Source of the DNA: Methanobacterium sp.
GTDB lineage: Archaea; Methanobacteriota; Methanobacteria; Methanobacteriales; Methanobacteriaceae
Direction of reading: 5' to 3'
DNA length: 6,684 nt
Assembly (NCBI GenBank): GCA_003151535.1
Contig: PLXT01000080.1
Span: 25,850-32,533, forward strand
Part shown: one piece after another, positions 1-6,094 of the stretch
How the letters are laid out: the number at the start of each line of letters is the position of its first letter
Position numbering within the stretch: position 1 is the stretch's first letter
Program-made: the position numbers and the translations under genes
Notes under the pieces: generated by a model
What the model was told of the DNA's origin: nothing
Databases searched by the model: none
The model's input: the letters and a program-made list of their open reading frames with translations, nothing else

Positions 1-64
1 ATAATTTAATAGATTTTATTATGTGCTTTAACCATATAAACAATATGTTCTGGAGGAAAATGTT

Positions 65-1348
65 ATGAAAGTGGTAGTTGTAGGCGGTGGATCCGCAGGA
101 AGAACAGCTTCAATAGAAGCGACGCAAATAGGTGAAGAAGTTACCCTCATTGAAAATGATAAAATTGGGGGAAAATGTCTCAACACAGGATGTATGGTCA
201 TATGTGGCTTAAACGACGTTGCAAAATTTGCAATCAATGCCAAAAAATTTAATCAGATAGGAATTACCGATATCAACCCTAAAATAGACTATGAAAAGGT
301 AGCTGACGGTGTCAAAAATACTGTGGGCAAGATTAGAGGAGTTATAACATCTGAAACCAAAAAATCAGGAGTTAAAATCGTCACTGGTACTGCTGAGATA
401 GGTGACGGATTTGTGACTGTTGACGATAAAAATTATCCCTACGACAAGTTGATAATAGCCACTGGTTCACATGCATTTCTACCGCCAGTAAAGGGCGTAG
501 AAAATGCAAAAACATATAAAGATATTCTAAATTATAAAAAAGTCCCAAAAAAGATGTTAATAGTTGGAAGCGGGACAATAGCAACCGAATTAGCAGGTTT
601 ATTCTCTACATTTGGCACAGAAGTGCATATACTTTGTAGAAATACCTTTCTAAAAGAGGTTGAATCAGATATACGAAGTTATATAGTAGAAAAATTGCTT
701 AAAGATGTTGAAATACATGAAAACACCGCTGTCTCTGAAATATATCCCGATGGCGCATTAACAAATTCAGGACGTATGGATGGAGAGGTCATGCTAGCAG
801 TTGGCATGAATCCAAATTCAGATCTTGTGAAACATCTGGTTGAAACAGGGAAAAAAGGAGAAATAATAGTAGATAAAAGGATGGAAACCAGCAATAAAGA
901 TATATATGCTGCTGGAGATGTTGTTGGAGGCATAGGAACAACCCCTGTTGCAAGGATGGAAGGCATTGTTGCGGCCCGTAACGCCTGTGGAGTAGCTACA
1001 GAAGTGGATTACAGTTTTACACCATCATCAATATCACTTTACTACGATGTAAGTTACATAAAAACAAACGAAGAAGGAATAAATGGACATATACCAGGAT
1101 CAGCAGGTCCAGGAGCATTTTGGAACGTACTTGACCGTGAAACCGGATTTACAAAAGCAATAGTCGGTAAAGAAGGGGAAATTATGGGTGTTTCTTCAAT
1201 ATCACCCTCTGCCCATACAGTCCTGGCCTACATGTCCAAATTTATGAAAGATGGCTATCAAACACATGATTTTGATAACTTTGTAGAAGCACATCCATCC
1301 ACCGACGCGGTTTATAAATTGATGAAGTTCTTCTCAAAGTTTGAATAA
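65..1348 (+). CDS. FAD-dependent pyridine nucleotide-disulfide oxidoreductase (dihydrolipoamide dehydrogenase / mercuric reductase-like)
   Basis: Predicted cytosolic flavoenzyme of 427 residues that would pass electrons from NAD(P)H through FAD to a cysteine pair and on to an unknown disulfide or metal substrate. Visible parts: N-terminal FAD Rossmann loop GGGSAG (7-12); redox helix GGKCLNTGC (35-43) with C38 and C43; ATG motif (132-134); second Rossmann motif GSGTIATE (168-175); AVGMNPNSD (245-253); FAD-binding DIYAAGD (279-285); C-terminal dimerisation domain with AHPSTDAV (409-416), equivalent to the catalytic HPTxxE of the family. Odd points: the usual IPSK after the second cysteine is MVIC, adding a third cysteine (C47); Asp replaces the dyad Glu; CR (191-192) follows the second Rossmann beta strand where NADH enzymes carry Glu, which suggests NADPH. 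At 427 residues it is shorter than the usual 450-480. GGAGG at 52-56, 8 nt before the ATG, supports the start. It lies 29 nt upstream of the FmdE gene. The family is sure, the substrate unknown. Confidence 0.9.
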   Translation: MKVVVVGGGSAGRTASIEATQIGEEVTLIENDKIGGKCLNTGCMVICGLNDVAKFAINAKKFNQIGITDINPKIDYEKVADGVKNTVGKIRGVITSETKKSGVKIVTGTAEIGDGFVTVDDKNYPYDKLIIATGSHAFLPPVKGVENAKTYKDILNYKKVPKKMLIVGSGTIATELAGLFSTFGTEVHILCRNTFLKEVESDIRSYIVEKLLKDVEIHENTAVSEIYPDGALTNSGRMDGEVMLAVGMNPNSDLVKHLVETGKKGEIIVDKRMETSNKDIYAAGDVVGGIGTTPVARMEGIVAARNACGVATEVDYSFTPSSISLYYDVSYIKTNEEGINGHIPGSAGPGAFWNVLDRETGFTKAIVGKEGEIMGVSSISPSAHTVLAYMSKFMKDGYQTHDFDNFVEAHPSTDAVYKLMKFFSKFE

Positions 1349-1366
1349 TATTCATATAATTTAAGC

Positions 1367-1374
1367 AGGTGATC
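1367..1374 (+). promoter_or_regulatory. Shine-Dalgarno site of the FmdE-like gene, decides its start
   Basis: AGGTGATC is fully complementary to the usual archaeal 16S rRNA 3' end (GATCACCT). It ends 3 nt before the ATG at 1378. The in-frame GTG at 1369 lies inside this site, so a start there would have no ribosome-binding site of its own. Confidence 0.8.
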
Positions 1375-1377
1375 ATT

Positions 1378-2004
1378 ATGGATGATAAGAAAATAATTAA
1401 AGATAATTGTATTGTGATAAAACCCTTCTCAGAAGTTACTAAATTCCATGGACATGTATGTCCTGGTTCTGCAATTGGGTATAAAGCTGCTGAAGCCGGG
1501 TTGAATGAACTTAAATCGGGCAGTTCTCAAGATGAGGAGATTGTGGCGATTGTTGAAAATAACAGTTGTGCAGTTGATGCTGTTCAGGTTCTTACGGGAT
1601 GTACATTTGGTAAAGGAAATCTGTTGTTTAAAGACCATGGAAAACAAGTTTACACCTTCATAAACAGAAATACTAATGATTCTGTAAGAGTATCATTAAA
1701 CGATTCATTTAGTGTCGATATACTGGCACCACAGTTAGAGAAACTTAGAGGAGCTGTCAATTCAGGAATTGCAACAGACCTTGAAAAGGCAGATTTAAAA
1801 CAGATGACAGAAGACGTATCCCAAGAAATATTGGAAATTCCCTACAATAAACTGTTTCATGCCGAGCATATTGAAGTGGATGTCCCTAAAAAGGCTAGGA
1901 TCTTTAAAAATGTTAAATGCTCAAAATGTGGAGAAATAGTTTCTGAACACCGGGCCATAAAATTGGAGGGTGAAATTACCTGTATACCCTGTTTTAAAGG
2001 TTAA
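1378..2004 (+). CDS. FmdE-family protein (formylmethanofuran dehydrogenase subunit E-like) with C-terminal zinc ribbon
   Basis: Protein of 208 residues with the two-domain FmdE architecture. The N-terminal FmdE domain (about 15-150) carries FHGHVCPG (23-30: H24, H26, C28), NNSCAVDAVQ (61-70: C64, D67) and TGCTFGKGN (73-81: C75), the conserved His/Cys metal-site and dimer motifs of the family. The C-terminal part has CSKC (181-184) and CIPC (202-205), a four-cysteine zinc ribbon of the TraR/DksA type. FmdE is encoded with molybdenum formylmethanofuran dehydrogenase genes in some methanogens, but its biochemical role is unsettled, and many stand-alone homologues exist. No other fmd/fwd gene is visible here, so this should not be called a dehydrogenase subunit with certainty. 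The start is ATG at 1378. A GTG nine bases upstream in the same frame is part of the Shine-Dalgarno sequence and is not a likely start. It is probably co-transcribed with the oxidoreductase, which suggests a redox- or metal-linked role. Confidence 0.9.
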   Translation: MDDKKIIKDNCIVIKPFSEVTKFHGHVCPGSAIGYKAAEAGLNELKSGSSQDEEIVAIVENNSCAVDAVQVLTGCTFGKGNLLFKDHGKQVYTFINRNTNDSVRVSLNDSFSVDILAPQLEKLRGAVNSGIATDLEKADLKQMTEDVSQEILEIPYNKLFHAEHIEVDVPKKARIFKNVKCSKCGEIVSEHRAIKLEGEITCIPCFKG

Positions 2005-2010
2005 ATTTTA

Positions 2011-2031
2011 TATTTTATGATTTATAAAATA
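2011..2031 (+). terminator. AT-only hairpin and T tracts after the FmdE-like gene
   Basis: An 8-bp inverted repeat, TATTTTAT / ATAAAATA with a 5-nt loop, starts 6 nt after the TAA stop. It sits among short T4 runs that continue to about 2046. Archaeal termination relies mainly on T-rich non-template tracts, and none here is longer than four, so this is a weak call. It would end the oxidoreductase-FmdE transcript before the convergent gene. Confidence 0.35.
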
Positions 2032-2047
2032 ATATTTCTTCATTTTA

Positions 2048-2076
2048 TAAAATTAATAAAATTAATAAAAAATTAA
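2048..2076 (-). terminator. T-rich terminator of the MurG-like gene, built on a short tandem repeat
   Basis: On the minus strand, downstream of the stop at 2114-2116, there is a T6 run (complement of 2067-2072) followed by two T4 runs, as in archaeal intrinsic termination. On the plus strand the same bases read as two copies of the 9-mer TAAAATTAA (2048-2056, 2057-2065) and one longer variant, TAAAAAATTAA (2066-2076). Confidence 0.4.
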
Positions 2077-2113
2077 GTATTTCTGTAAAATAAAATGGAG
2101 TAGGTATTAAAAG

Positions 2114-3166
2114 TTATCTATTTGCCTTTGCATTGGCACATATTATCTTTGCAATCTTATCAGAAGATTTTAGTACATTTTTACCGTATGTTATTGCAGA
2201 TTGTTTCATATTATCCATATTTGAAAATGCCTCTCCAATTACATCTTCAAGGTTTGCCAGTTCACTCTCGAGTACAGCTCCCTTAAATACTGCGGCCAGG
2301 TTATGATAACGACCATATTTAACTCCAAGAAGAGCAACAACAGGAATTCCCCATGCCATGGCTTCATGTATCATCATACCATCATCTGTTACAACTGCAA
2401 TGTCAACAACCTTGTAAAGATCATTTATCCAATCTATGTATCCTAAATAGATTAAATTCGTGTTTTCAAGATATTTCATATATTCTTCTTCTAATGGATC
2501 ACCAACCACAAGTATGTTTGCCTTTATTCCACCTTCACCAAGGTTAGATGCTGCAACCGCCATTTTTTCAAATAGTGTGGAACCTGATGATAGGAGTATG
2601 GTTGGTAAACCTTCATCATAATCTTCGGGCATGTTTTTCAGTGCCCTTTCCCTGTCACCAACTATTATTTCAGGATTTACAGGGGAATATGCCTTGTGAA
2701 ATCTTTTATTCTCCAAATTTGATTGGAAAAGATTTGATTCTGGAAGTGCAATTGTTGTTGTTATCCTTGTACAGACCCTTGCATCAGCTGGTGTTATAAG
2801 AATTCCAACAGAGGGTATGTTGGCAAGTTTTGCTGCAAGACATCCCACAACAGCACCCCCACCAATAACCCCTACAACTATATCTGGACCGATCCTTCTG
2901 CACAGTCTCATAGTTTCAAATGCAGCCTTCATTGTTTTTAATCCTGCATTTACAAGAGTTTTTTTGGTTGCAGCATGACCCCCTGCTTGGGGAATGCTGG
3001 TTGTATGCCATTCAATTCCATTCTTCTTAAAAAGTAAACCTGGTGCAGTATGATCCAGTGCAAATTCACATTCAAAACCATACTTTGATAATGCTTTTGC
3101 AATATTGAGAGCTGTAACAGCATCTCCCCCTATTCCTCTACCTGTAACAATGAATAATGCCTTCAT
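2114..3166 (-). CDS. MurG/GT28-like GT-B glycosyltransferase, probable cell-wall lipid-intermediate sugar transferase
   Basis: Protein of 350 residues with a two-Rossmann GT-B fold. The N-terminal half has an initial beta strand and glycine loop (ALFIVTGRGIGGDAVTAL, 3-20) and GVIGGGAVVGCLAAKLANIP (99-118), which resembles the MurG segment around its second glycine-rich loop. The C-terminal half begins with LLSSGST (191-197), then ILVVGDP (218-224), and the nucleotide-sugar-binding helix IHEAMAWGIPVVAL (266-279), equivalent to the E-x(5)-G-x-P element of MurG and other GT-B enzymes. No membrane span is evident; MurG-type enzymes act at the inner membrane face on lipid-linked acceptors. In pseudomurein-walled archaea the expected role is adding the second sugar to a polyprenyl-diphosphate intermediate, made by enzymes such as the MraY-like product encoded at 3934-4836. 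Another wall or surface polysaccharide is possible. The start at 3166 follows a full AGGTGATC site; an ATG 30 nt upstream has none. Confidence 0.8.
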   Translation of the reverse strand: MKALFIVTGRGIGGDAVTALNIAKALSKYGFECEFALDHTAPGLLFKKNGIEWHTTSIPQAGGHAATKKTLVNAGLKTMKAAFETMRLCRRIGPDIVVGVIGGGAVVGCLAAKLANIPSVGILITPADARVCTRITTTIALPESNLFQSNLENKRFHKAYSPVNPEIIVGDRERALKNMPEDYDEGLPTILLSSGSTLFEKMAVAASNLGEGGIKANILVVGDPLEEEYMKYLENTNLIYLGYIDWINDLYKVVDIAVVTDDGMMIHEAMAWGIPVVALLGVKYGRYHNLAAVFKGAVLESELANLEDVIGEAFSNMDNMKQSAITYGKNVLKSSDKIAKIICANAKANR

Positions 3167-3168
3167 TT

Positions 3169-3176
3169 GATCACCT
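3169..3176 (-). promoter_or_regulatory. Shine-Dalgarno site of the MurG-like gene, decides its start
   Basis: On the minus strand AGGTGATC is followed by AA and then the ATG at 3166. The longer frame from the ATG at 3196 would place this site inside the coding sequence and would add ten residues before the first beta strand, where GT-B proteins normally begin. The shorter start is therefore chosen. Confidence 0.8.
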
Positions 3177-3288
3177 TTAAATAAATCGAGCAACATTTCT
3201 TTATTTTCTAAATGTAGAATAATTATGAAGTAATCTCTCCTATTAAAATGAGCTTACCATTAAAAAATTTGATACTATTTTTATATGT

Positions 3289-3435
3289 CTAATGTATCTT
3301 TGTAACTAACTTCATATAGGTTTTTAATATATCAGATCCATGTGGACTTAAAAAAATTTTAGAAAGTTTATTCATTAATGTGTGTGTAATACCTCCCATG
3401 TTATCATCCAGCCCAGATCCAATAGGTGTATTGTC
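3289..3435 (-). pseudogene. Open minus-strand segment, possible 3' remnant of a gene or a small protein
   Basis: A minus-strand frame runs open for 48 codons between a TAA (3436-3438) and a TAG (3289-3291). Its translation looks protein-like: it begins DNTPIGSGLDDNMGG and ends ILKTYMKLVTKIH, with an amphipathic helix-like second half. An internal ATG at 3399 would give 36 residues, but no good ribosome-binding site precedes it. The stretch lies on the strand of the flanking genes. It could be the tail of a lost gene, a real microprotein, or chance in AT-rich DNA. I recognise no family. Confidence 0.25.
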
Positions 3436-3502
3436 TTAAACACTGTTATTAACCATCTATATATGATTTTGTTATTATACTTCGTTTGATTTTGTATCTA
3501 AA

Positions 3503-3724
3503 TTAATTATTTGGGTGTGAATAAAAAATTGATTTTCTTTGGGCTGGTTTTCCTATTGTCCAGTATTTTTTGACTAATACAGGCCATTCCTGTGTGGTTT
3601 AGAACATTATTTTATCTGGTTCCTCCAACGTATGCGGTAGAGGCTCCAGATCAATATTTCTTAAAGGGGTGGGGTATTGGAAGGTGTGGCTAGATATTTT
3701 AATGCTTATCCTATTTGCTGGCAT
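3503..3724 (-). pseudogene. Possible decayed DUF4258-like (RelE/HigB-type toxin-like) gene
   Basis: One minus-strand frame reads from an ATG at 3724 to a TAA at 3503, interrupted by a single in-frame TAA (3599-3601), about 72 residues in all. Recognisable stretches are IKISSHTF, LRNIDLEPLPHTLEEPDKIM before the stop and WPVLVKKYWTIGKPAQRKSI after it. The order, an N-terminal IS-H, then R-x-I, an L-x-x-P-D-K-I turn, a KKY strand and a basic tail, together with the total length, resembles small DUF4258-type toxin-like proteins as I remember them. This was not checked by alignment. The stop, the weak upstream context and the lack of a recognisable partner argue for a broken copy. The same bases on the plus strand can be read as a short hydrophobic peptide, which is less convincing. 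Confidence 0.3.
3614..3651. repeat. Imperfect inverted repeat (10-bp stem with a 2x2 internal loop)
   Basis: ATCTGG (3614-3619) pairs with CCAGAT (3646-3651), and, across a TT/CT mismatch, CCTC (3622-3625) pairs with GAGG (3640-3643), leaving a 14-nt loop. Two smaller stems precede it: CTGG/CCAG (3544-3547, 3560-3563) and ACAGG/CCTGT (3579-3583, 3589-3593). It could be a structured RNA or a coincidence within a decayed gene. Confidence 0.35.
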
Positions 3725-3923
3725 GTTCCATATACACTCTCAACATGGTCTCTTAAAGATCAGGAAAGATTGATGGGAATAATAACTCTAATCCTATTTT
3801 ATTTATTTTAAGATTGAAATGCTATCGGACAAAAAAAGGGAGGATGATGCCAAATTGTTAATAGAAATTTTTGTCTTGTTTATGATTTGAAGTCCTCAAT
3901 GAGAAATTTTGGTTATTATGATT

Positions 3924-3933
3924 AAAAATAAAA
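3924..3933 (-). terminator. T-tract terminator of the MraY-like gene
   Basis: Immediately after the stop codon (3934-3936) the minus strand reads TTTTATTTTT, a T4 and a T5 run, which is the form of archaeal intrinsic terminators. It would end the pelA-mraY-like transcript. Confidence 0.45.
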
Positions 3934-4836
3934 TTAATTTGTGTAAGGATTATATACGAGTCTTCTAAATCCTAAAATTATTAATAAACGATTGTTTATG
4001 GTAATACTCTTTTTTTTAAGTATAACTCTTCTTAAAAGATCTCCGAGTCCCCCACCTGTTAAAACATCCATGATATAATCTGCAAATCGGGGTCTTGTAA
4101 TTTTATTCTCTAGGAAATTTTTAATGTTTTTTCGCCTGATAAATGCTATAATAACACTTGTAAGTAGTAATAGGATTAGTGTGACTATAAATGCACCGTA
4201 AATCCCTGAACCTGTATAGTCTCCTATTATACTACCGAATGATGCGAATATTAAACCTAAACTAACACCAAATGAATGATTACCAATTTCTCCCATCATT
4301 ATCCTTCCTTTATAATCCAATGGTGCGTATCCAACACATGCGGCCAGTACAATTAAAGCTGGATAGTAGATGGTTGATGTGAGAGCCATTATCCCTAAAA
4401 CTATTATTGAGGCCATTATTATCACGGTTGAACAGGCAGAACCTGGCTGCATATCTGCTATGTTTAATGGTTGTATCATGAGCGCAATCAGTATTGCAAC
4501 TGGACCAAAATAGAAATAACCTATGATCATGACCATCAGCATGCCAATACCACGGGAAAGCTGACCAAATTCTAATTTAAGCCCTTTGATTTTGGTTCTA
4601 CCAACAAGATCATCAATAAATGCTGCTATTCCAATTATTGCAATTAAATAATTTCCAGGTGGTGGGAAGAGTAGTATTAGAACTAAAAATGGTGCTATGC
4701 CCACAGCTCTGGGAGTTCCACCCCTAATGTTTGTATAGAGATTTTCTCCAATTCTTGTGATAAGTGCTTTAAAAATAATGGTTAGAACTGCAGACCCGAT
4801 TAAAGCTAGTATTACATATAATAATTCAACTTGCAA
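3934..4836 (-). CDS. MraY/WecA-like polyprenyl-phosphate sugar-1-phosphate transferase (GT4 family membrane protein)
   Basis: Polytopic membrane protein of 300 residues, predicted to move a sugar-1-phosphate from a UDP-sugar to a polyprenyl phosphate carrier at the cytoplasmic face. Family landmarks appear in order: RGGTPRAVGI (38-47), the GTP-x-x-GG-type loop; FIDDLVGR (73-80) with the DD metal/substrate pair D75-D76; PLNIADMQPG (123-132), in place of the bacterial N-x-x-DG-x-DG loop; and GRIMMGEIGNHSFG (177-190), equivalent to the MGD-x-GS segment. Hydrophobic spans fill most of 3-235. A basic, more polar tail follows (235-300), and the bacterial HHH motif is absent. This divergence fits archaeal pseudomurein or surface-glycan homologues rather than true bacterial MraY. 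The start is TTG at 4836: an in-frame stop lies two codons upstream, AGGTG is correctly spaced, and no Met occurs early in the frame. It follows pelA by 50 nt, so co-transcription is likely. Confidence 0.85.
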   Translation of the reverse strand: MQVELLYVILALIGSAVLTIIFKALITRIGENLYTNIRGGTPRAVGIAPFLVLILLFPPPGNYLIAIIGIAAFIDDLVGRTKIKGLKLEFGQLSRGIGMLMVMIIGYFYFGPVAILIALMIQPLNIADMQPGSACSTVIIMASIIVLGIMALTSTIYYPALIVLAACVGYAPLDYKGRIMMGEIGNHSFGVSLGLIFASFGSIIGDYTGSGIYGAFIVTLILLLLTSVIIAFIRRKNIKNFLENKITRPRFADYIMDVLTGGGLGDLLRRVILKKKSITINNRLLIILGFRRLVYNPYTN

Positions 4837-4842
4837 GTTTTA

Positions 4843-4847
4843 CACCT
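4843..4847 (-). promoter_or_regulatory. Shine-Dalgarno site supporting the TTG start of the MraY-like gene
   Basis: AGGTG on the minus strand lies 6 nt before the TTG at 4836. The codon two before the TTG is TAA, so translation cannot begin further upstream in this frame. Confidence 0.65.
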
Positions 4848-4886
4848 TTTATTAACCTATTTTGCCCTGTGATCCCTATTATTAAT

Positions 4887-5945
4887 TTATAAACCATATC
4901 TTAGTAATGCTGCAATGCCACCGAGTGATGTTAATTGTTTTCCACCGTCGTGTTCACTGCTTATTATCATTACCTTTCCACCCATGTTTTCGACTTGATC
5001 CATTAGTCTTTCTATATCCCTATTCTTTACCATTTCATCTATTACCAACATTGTTTCGGCAGCACCGGATTGTACTGCTTGTGTTACTTCTTTTTTTCCA
5101 TATGCAACTGTTTTAGAGTTTTTACCGATTTCTTCTAGTACTCTCTCTACCAGCCTGATTTCACGGGCTATCCTACCCTCTGTAGCCATTTTTTCTATTA
5201 TACCCTTTTTAAGTACTTCAGCAATGCCTGATCTGCCACCTGCTCCTGTACTTTCAAGAAGGGATATTTTAGCCATGTCAGGATTTTTCTGATTTAAATA
5301 ATCGAAGAAGTCTCCTTTTGAAAATCCAGGACCTGCTATTATTATGGCCTGAACATCTTTAAATTTTTCAATAGTCTCTGTAAGTTCTTTAAAAAAATCA
5401 TTTATTGCTTGTTTACGGTTTTTTTGTACTATTCTTTTTCCCGAAATATTTCCAATAACCGGACCATAGTAGTCGATCCCATACTGCCTTATTATTCCAA
5501 TATCTGCAGTATCATCTTCTATTGCAACAATGAGTGCTGATGGTTTTTTAGATGCTTTCATAGCATCTTTAAGACGTTTAATATTCCACTTGGACCATCT
5601 GTCCTTTTTTATCTTTACTGAATTGGAAAGTTTAAGATCTAATGTATGGTGTGAACCCAACGGCACCAAATCTTCCGGACCCTGTTCTATGGTACCTGTT
5701 GCCCTTAACTTACCAGTATATTTGTGATAACTGATCTCTTCAACCCTAACTCCCATAAAAAAGGTTTTTTTAATTCCACGATCGCTTCTTAACCGTTCAC
5801 CACTTGAATCTTGAATTCTACGGCTGGTTAATGATGAAACCATGTCACCTTCCTCAATTATATGTGATAAATGCCATAAATCATCCAGTGTTTCTGGAAC
5901 AACTTCAATAATCCCTTTCTTAGTATCCTGATAAACAATTCGCAT
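4887..5945 (-). CDS. pelA: mRNA surveillance / ribosome rescue protein Pelota (aPelota, Dom34)
   Basis: Protein of 352 residues, full length for archaeal Pelota. In the established model it binds stalled ribosomes with an empty or truncated-mRNA A site, delivered by aEF1-alpha, and splits the subunits together with ABCE1. Three domains are visible: an N-terminal Sm-like domain (about 1-125) with the family signature DLWHLSHIIEEGDMV (22-36); a central domain (about 133-255) with ALIVAIEDDTADIG (137-150) and IIAGPGFSKGDFFDYL (202-217), which lacks the GGQ tripeptide of release factor aRF1 as expected; and a C-terminal domain (about 260-352) resembling eL30/eRF1 domain 3, ending EHDGGKQLTSLGGIAALLRY (331-350). 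The start ATG at 5945 has GGTG 5 nt upstream. pelA is the first gene of a probable two-gene unit with the MraY-like gene. Identification is secure. Confidence 0.97.
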   Translation of the reverse strand: MRIVYQDTKKGIIEVVPETLDDLWHLSHIIEEGDMVSSLTSRRIQDSSGERLRSDRGIKKTFFMGVRVEEISYHKYTGKLRATGTIEQGPEDLVPLGSHHTLDLKLSNSVKIKKDRWSKWNIKRLKDAMKASKKPSALIVAIEDDTADIGIIRQYGIDYYGPVIGNISGKRIVQKNRKQAINDFFKELTETIEKFKDVQAIIIAGPGFSKGDFFDYLNQKNPDMAKISLLESTGAGGRSGIAEVLKKGIIEKMATEGRIAREIRLVERVLEEIGKNSKTVAYGKKEVTQAVQSGAAETMLVIDEMVKNRDIERLMDQVENMGGKVMIISSEHDGGKQLTSLGGIAALLRYGL

Positions 5946-5950
5946 TTTTA

Positions 5951-5969
5951 CACCACATTTGATCGATCA
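5951..5969 (-). promoter_or_regulatory. Leader of pelA: GGTG ribosome-binding site and a 10-bp palindrome
   Basis: GGTG (5951-5954) precedes the ATG by 5 nt. Six bases further upstream lies the perfect palindrome TGATCGATCA (5960-5969). Its position fits an operator or a leader element, but 10-bp palindromes are expected several times by chance in a window of this size. No convincing TATA box could be fixed for pelA. Confidence 0.3.
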
Positions 5970-6094
5970 TAAATAGTAAAATTCTAAAGATTCCTTACTA
6001 CTATTTCTATTGTTTATACTCTGTTATTTTTATGCCTAAGTCTGTTACAATTAATTTGTTCAACCTAGAATCATCACCATCTTATGGGAAACAA

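Larger units (their letters stand above)
3167..3933. other. 767-nt gap without an intact gene between two wall-synthesis genes
   Basis: No long open frame exists on either strand. Composition is uneven. By hand count, 3241-3360 is about 22% G+C, as expected of spacer, while 3541-3780 is about 40%, like the flanking genes. That patch and a second open stretch at 3289-3435 are described as possible gene remnants. The outer parts probably hold the promoter of the MurG-like gene and the terminator of the MraY-like gene. No tRNA, inverted terminal repeats or CRISPR-like repeats were seen. Confidence 0.6.

Noticed and set aside
1369..1377. GTG start giving the FmdE-like protein three extra residues
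   Set aside because: The GTG lies inside the AGGTGATC ribosome-binding site that serves the ATG at 1378.
2353..2799. Plus-strand open frames opposite the MurG-like gene, and similar shadow frames opposite the oxidoreductase and pelA
   Set aside because: They lie antisense to well-supported genes, have unnatural Leu/His/Pro/Cys-rich translations and lack ribosome-binding sites.
3167..3196. Upstream ATG at 3196 for the MurG-like gene
   Set aside because: It has no ribosome-binding site, and the AGGTGATC at 3169-3176 points to the ATG at 3166, directly before the first beta strand.
3571..3573. TGA in that plus-strand frame as a recoded selenocysteine codon
   Set aside because: Selenocysteine use is known in Methanococcales and Methanopyrus, not Methanobacteriales, and no downstream coding continuity or insertion element supports it.
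3517..3693. Plus-strand frame starting with a signal-peptide-like MNKKLIFFGLVFLLSSIF, broken by TGA at 3571 and ending at TAG 3691
   Set aside because: It is the antisense of the minus-strand remnant at 3503-3724, which has a more protein-like composition. The hydrophobic look can arise from the complement of Lys- and Glu-rich codons.
3686..3811. Plus-strand 41-codon frame (GTG at 3686) as a gene
   Set aside because: It is short, has no homology I recognise, and overlaps the minus-strand remnant region. It is kept only as part of the general gap description.
4887..5945. pelA as release factor aRF1
   Set aside because: The central domain lacks the GGQ motif and the N-terminus carries the Pelota DLWHL signature instead of the aRF1 stop-codon recognition motifs.
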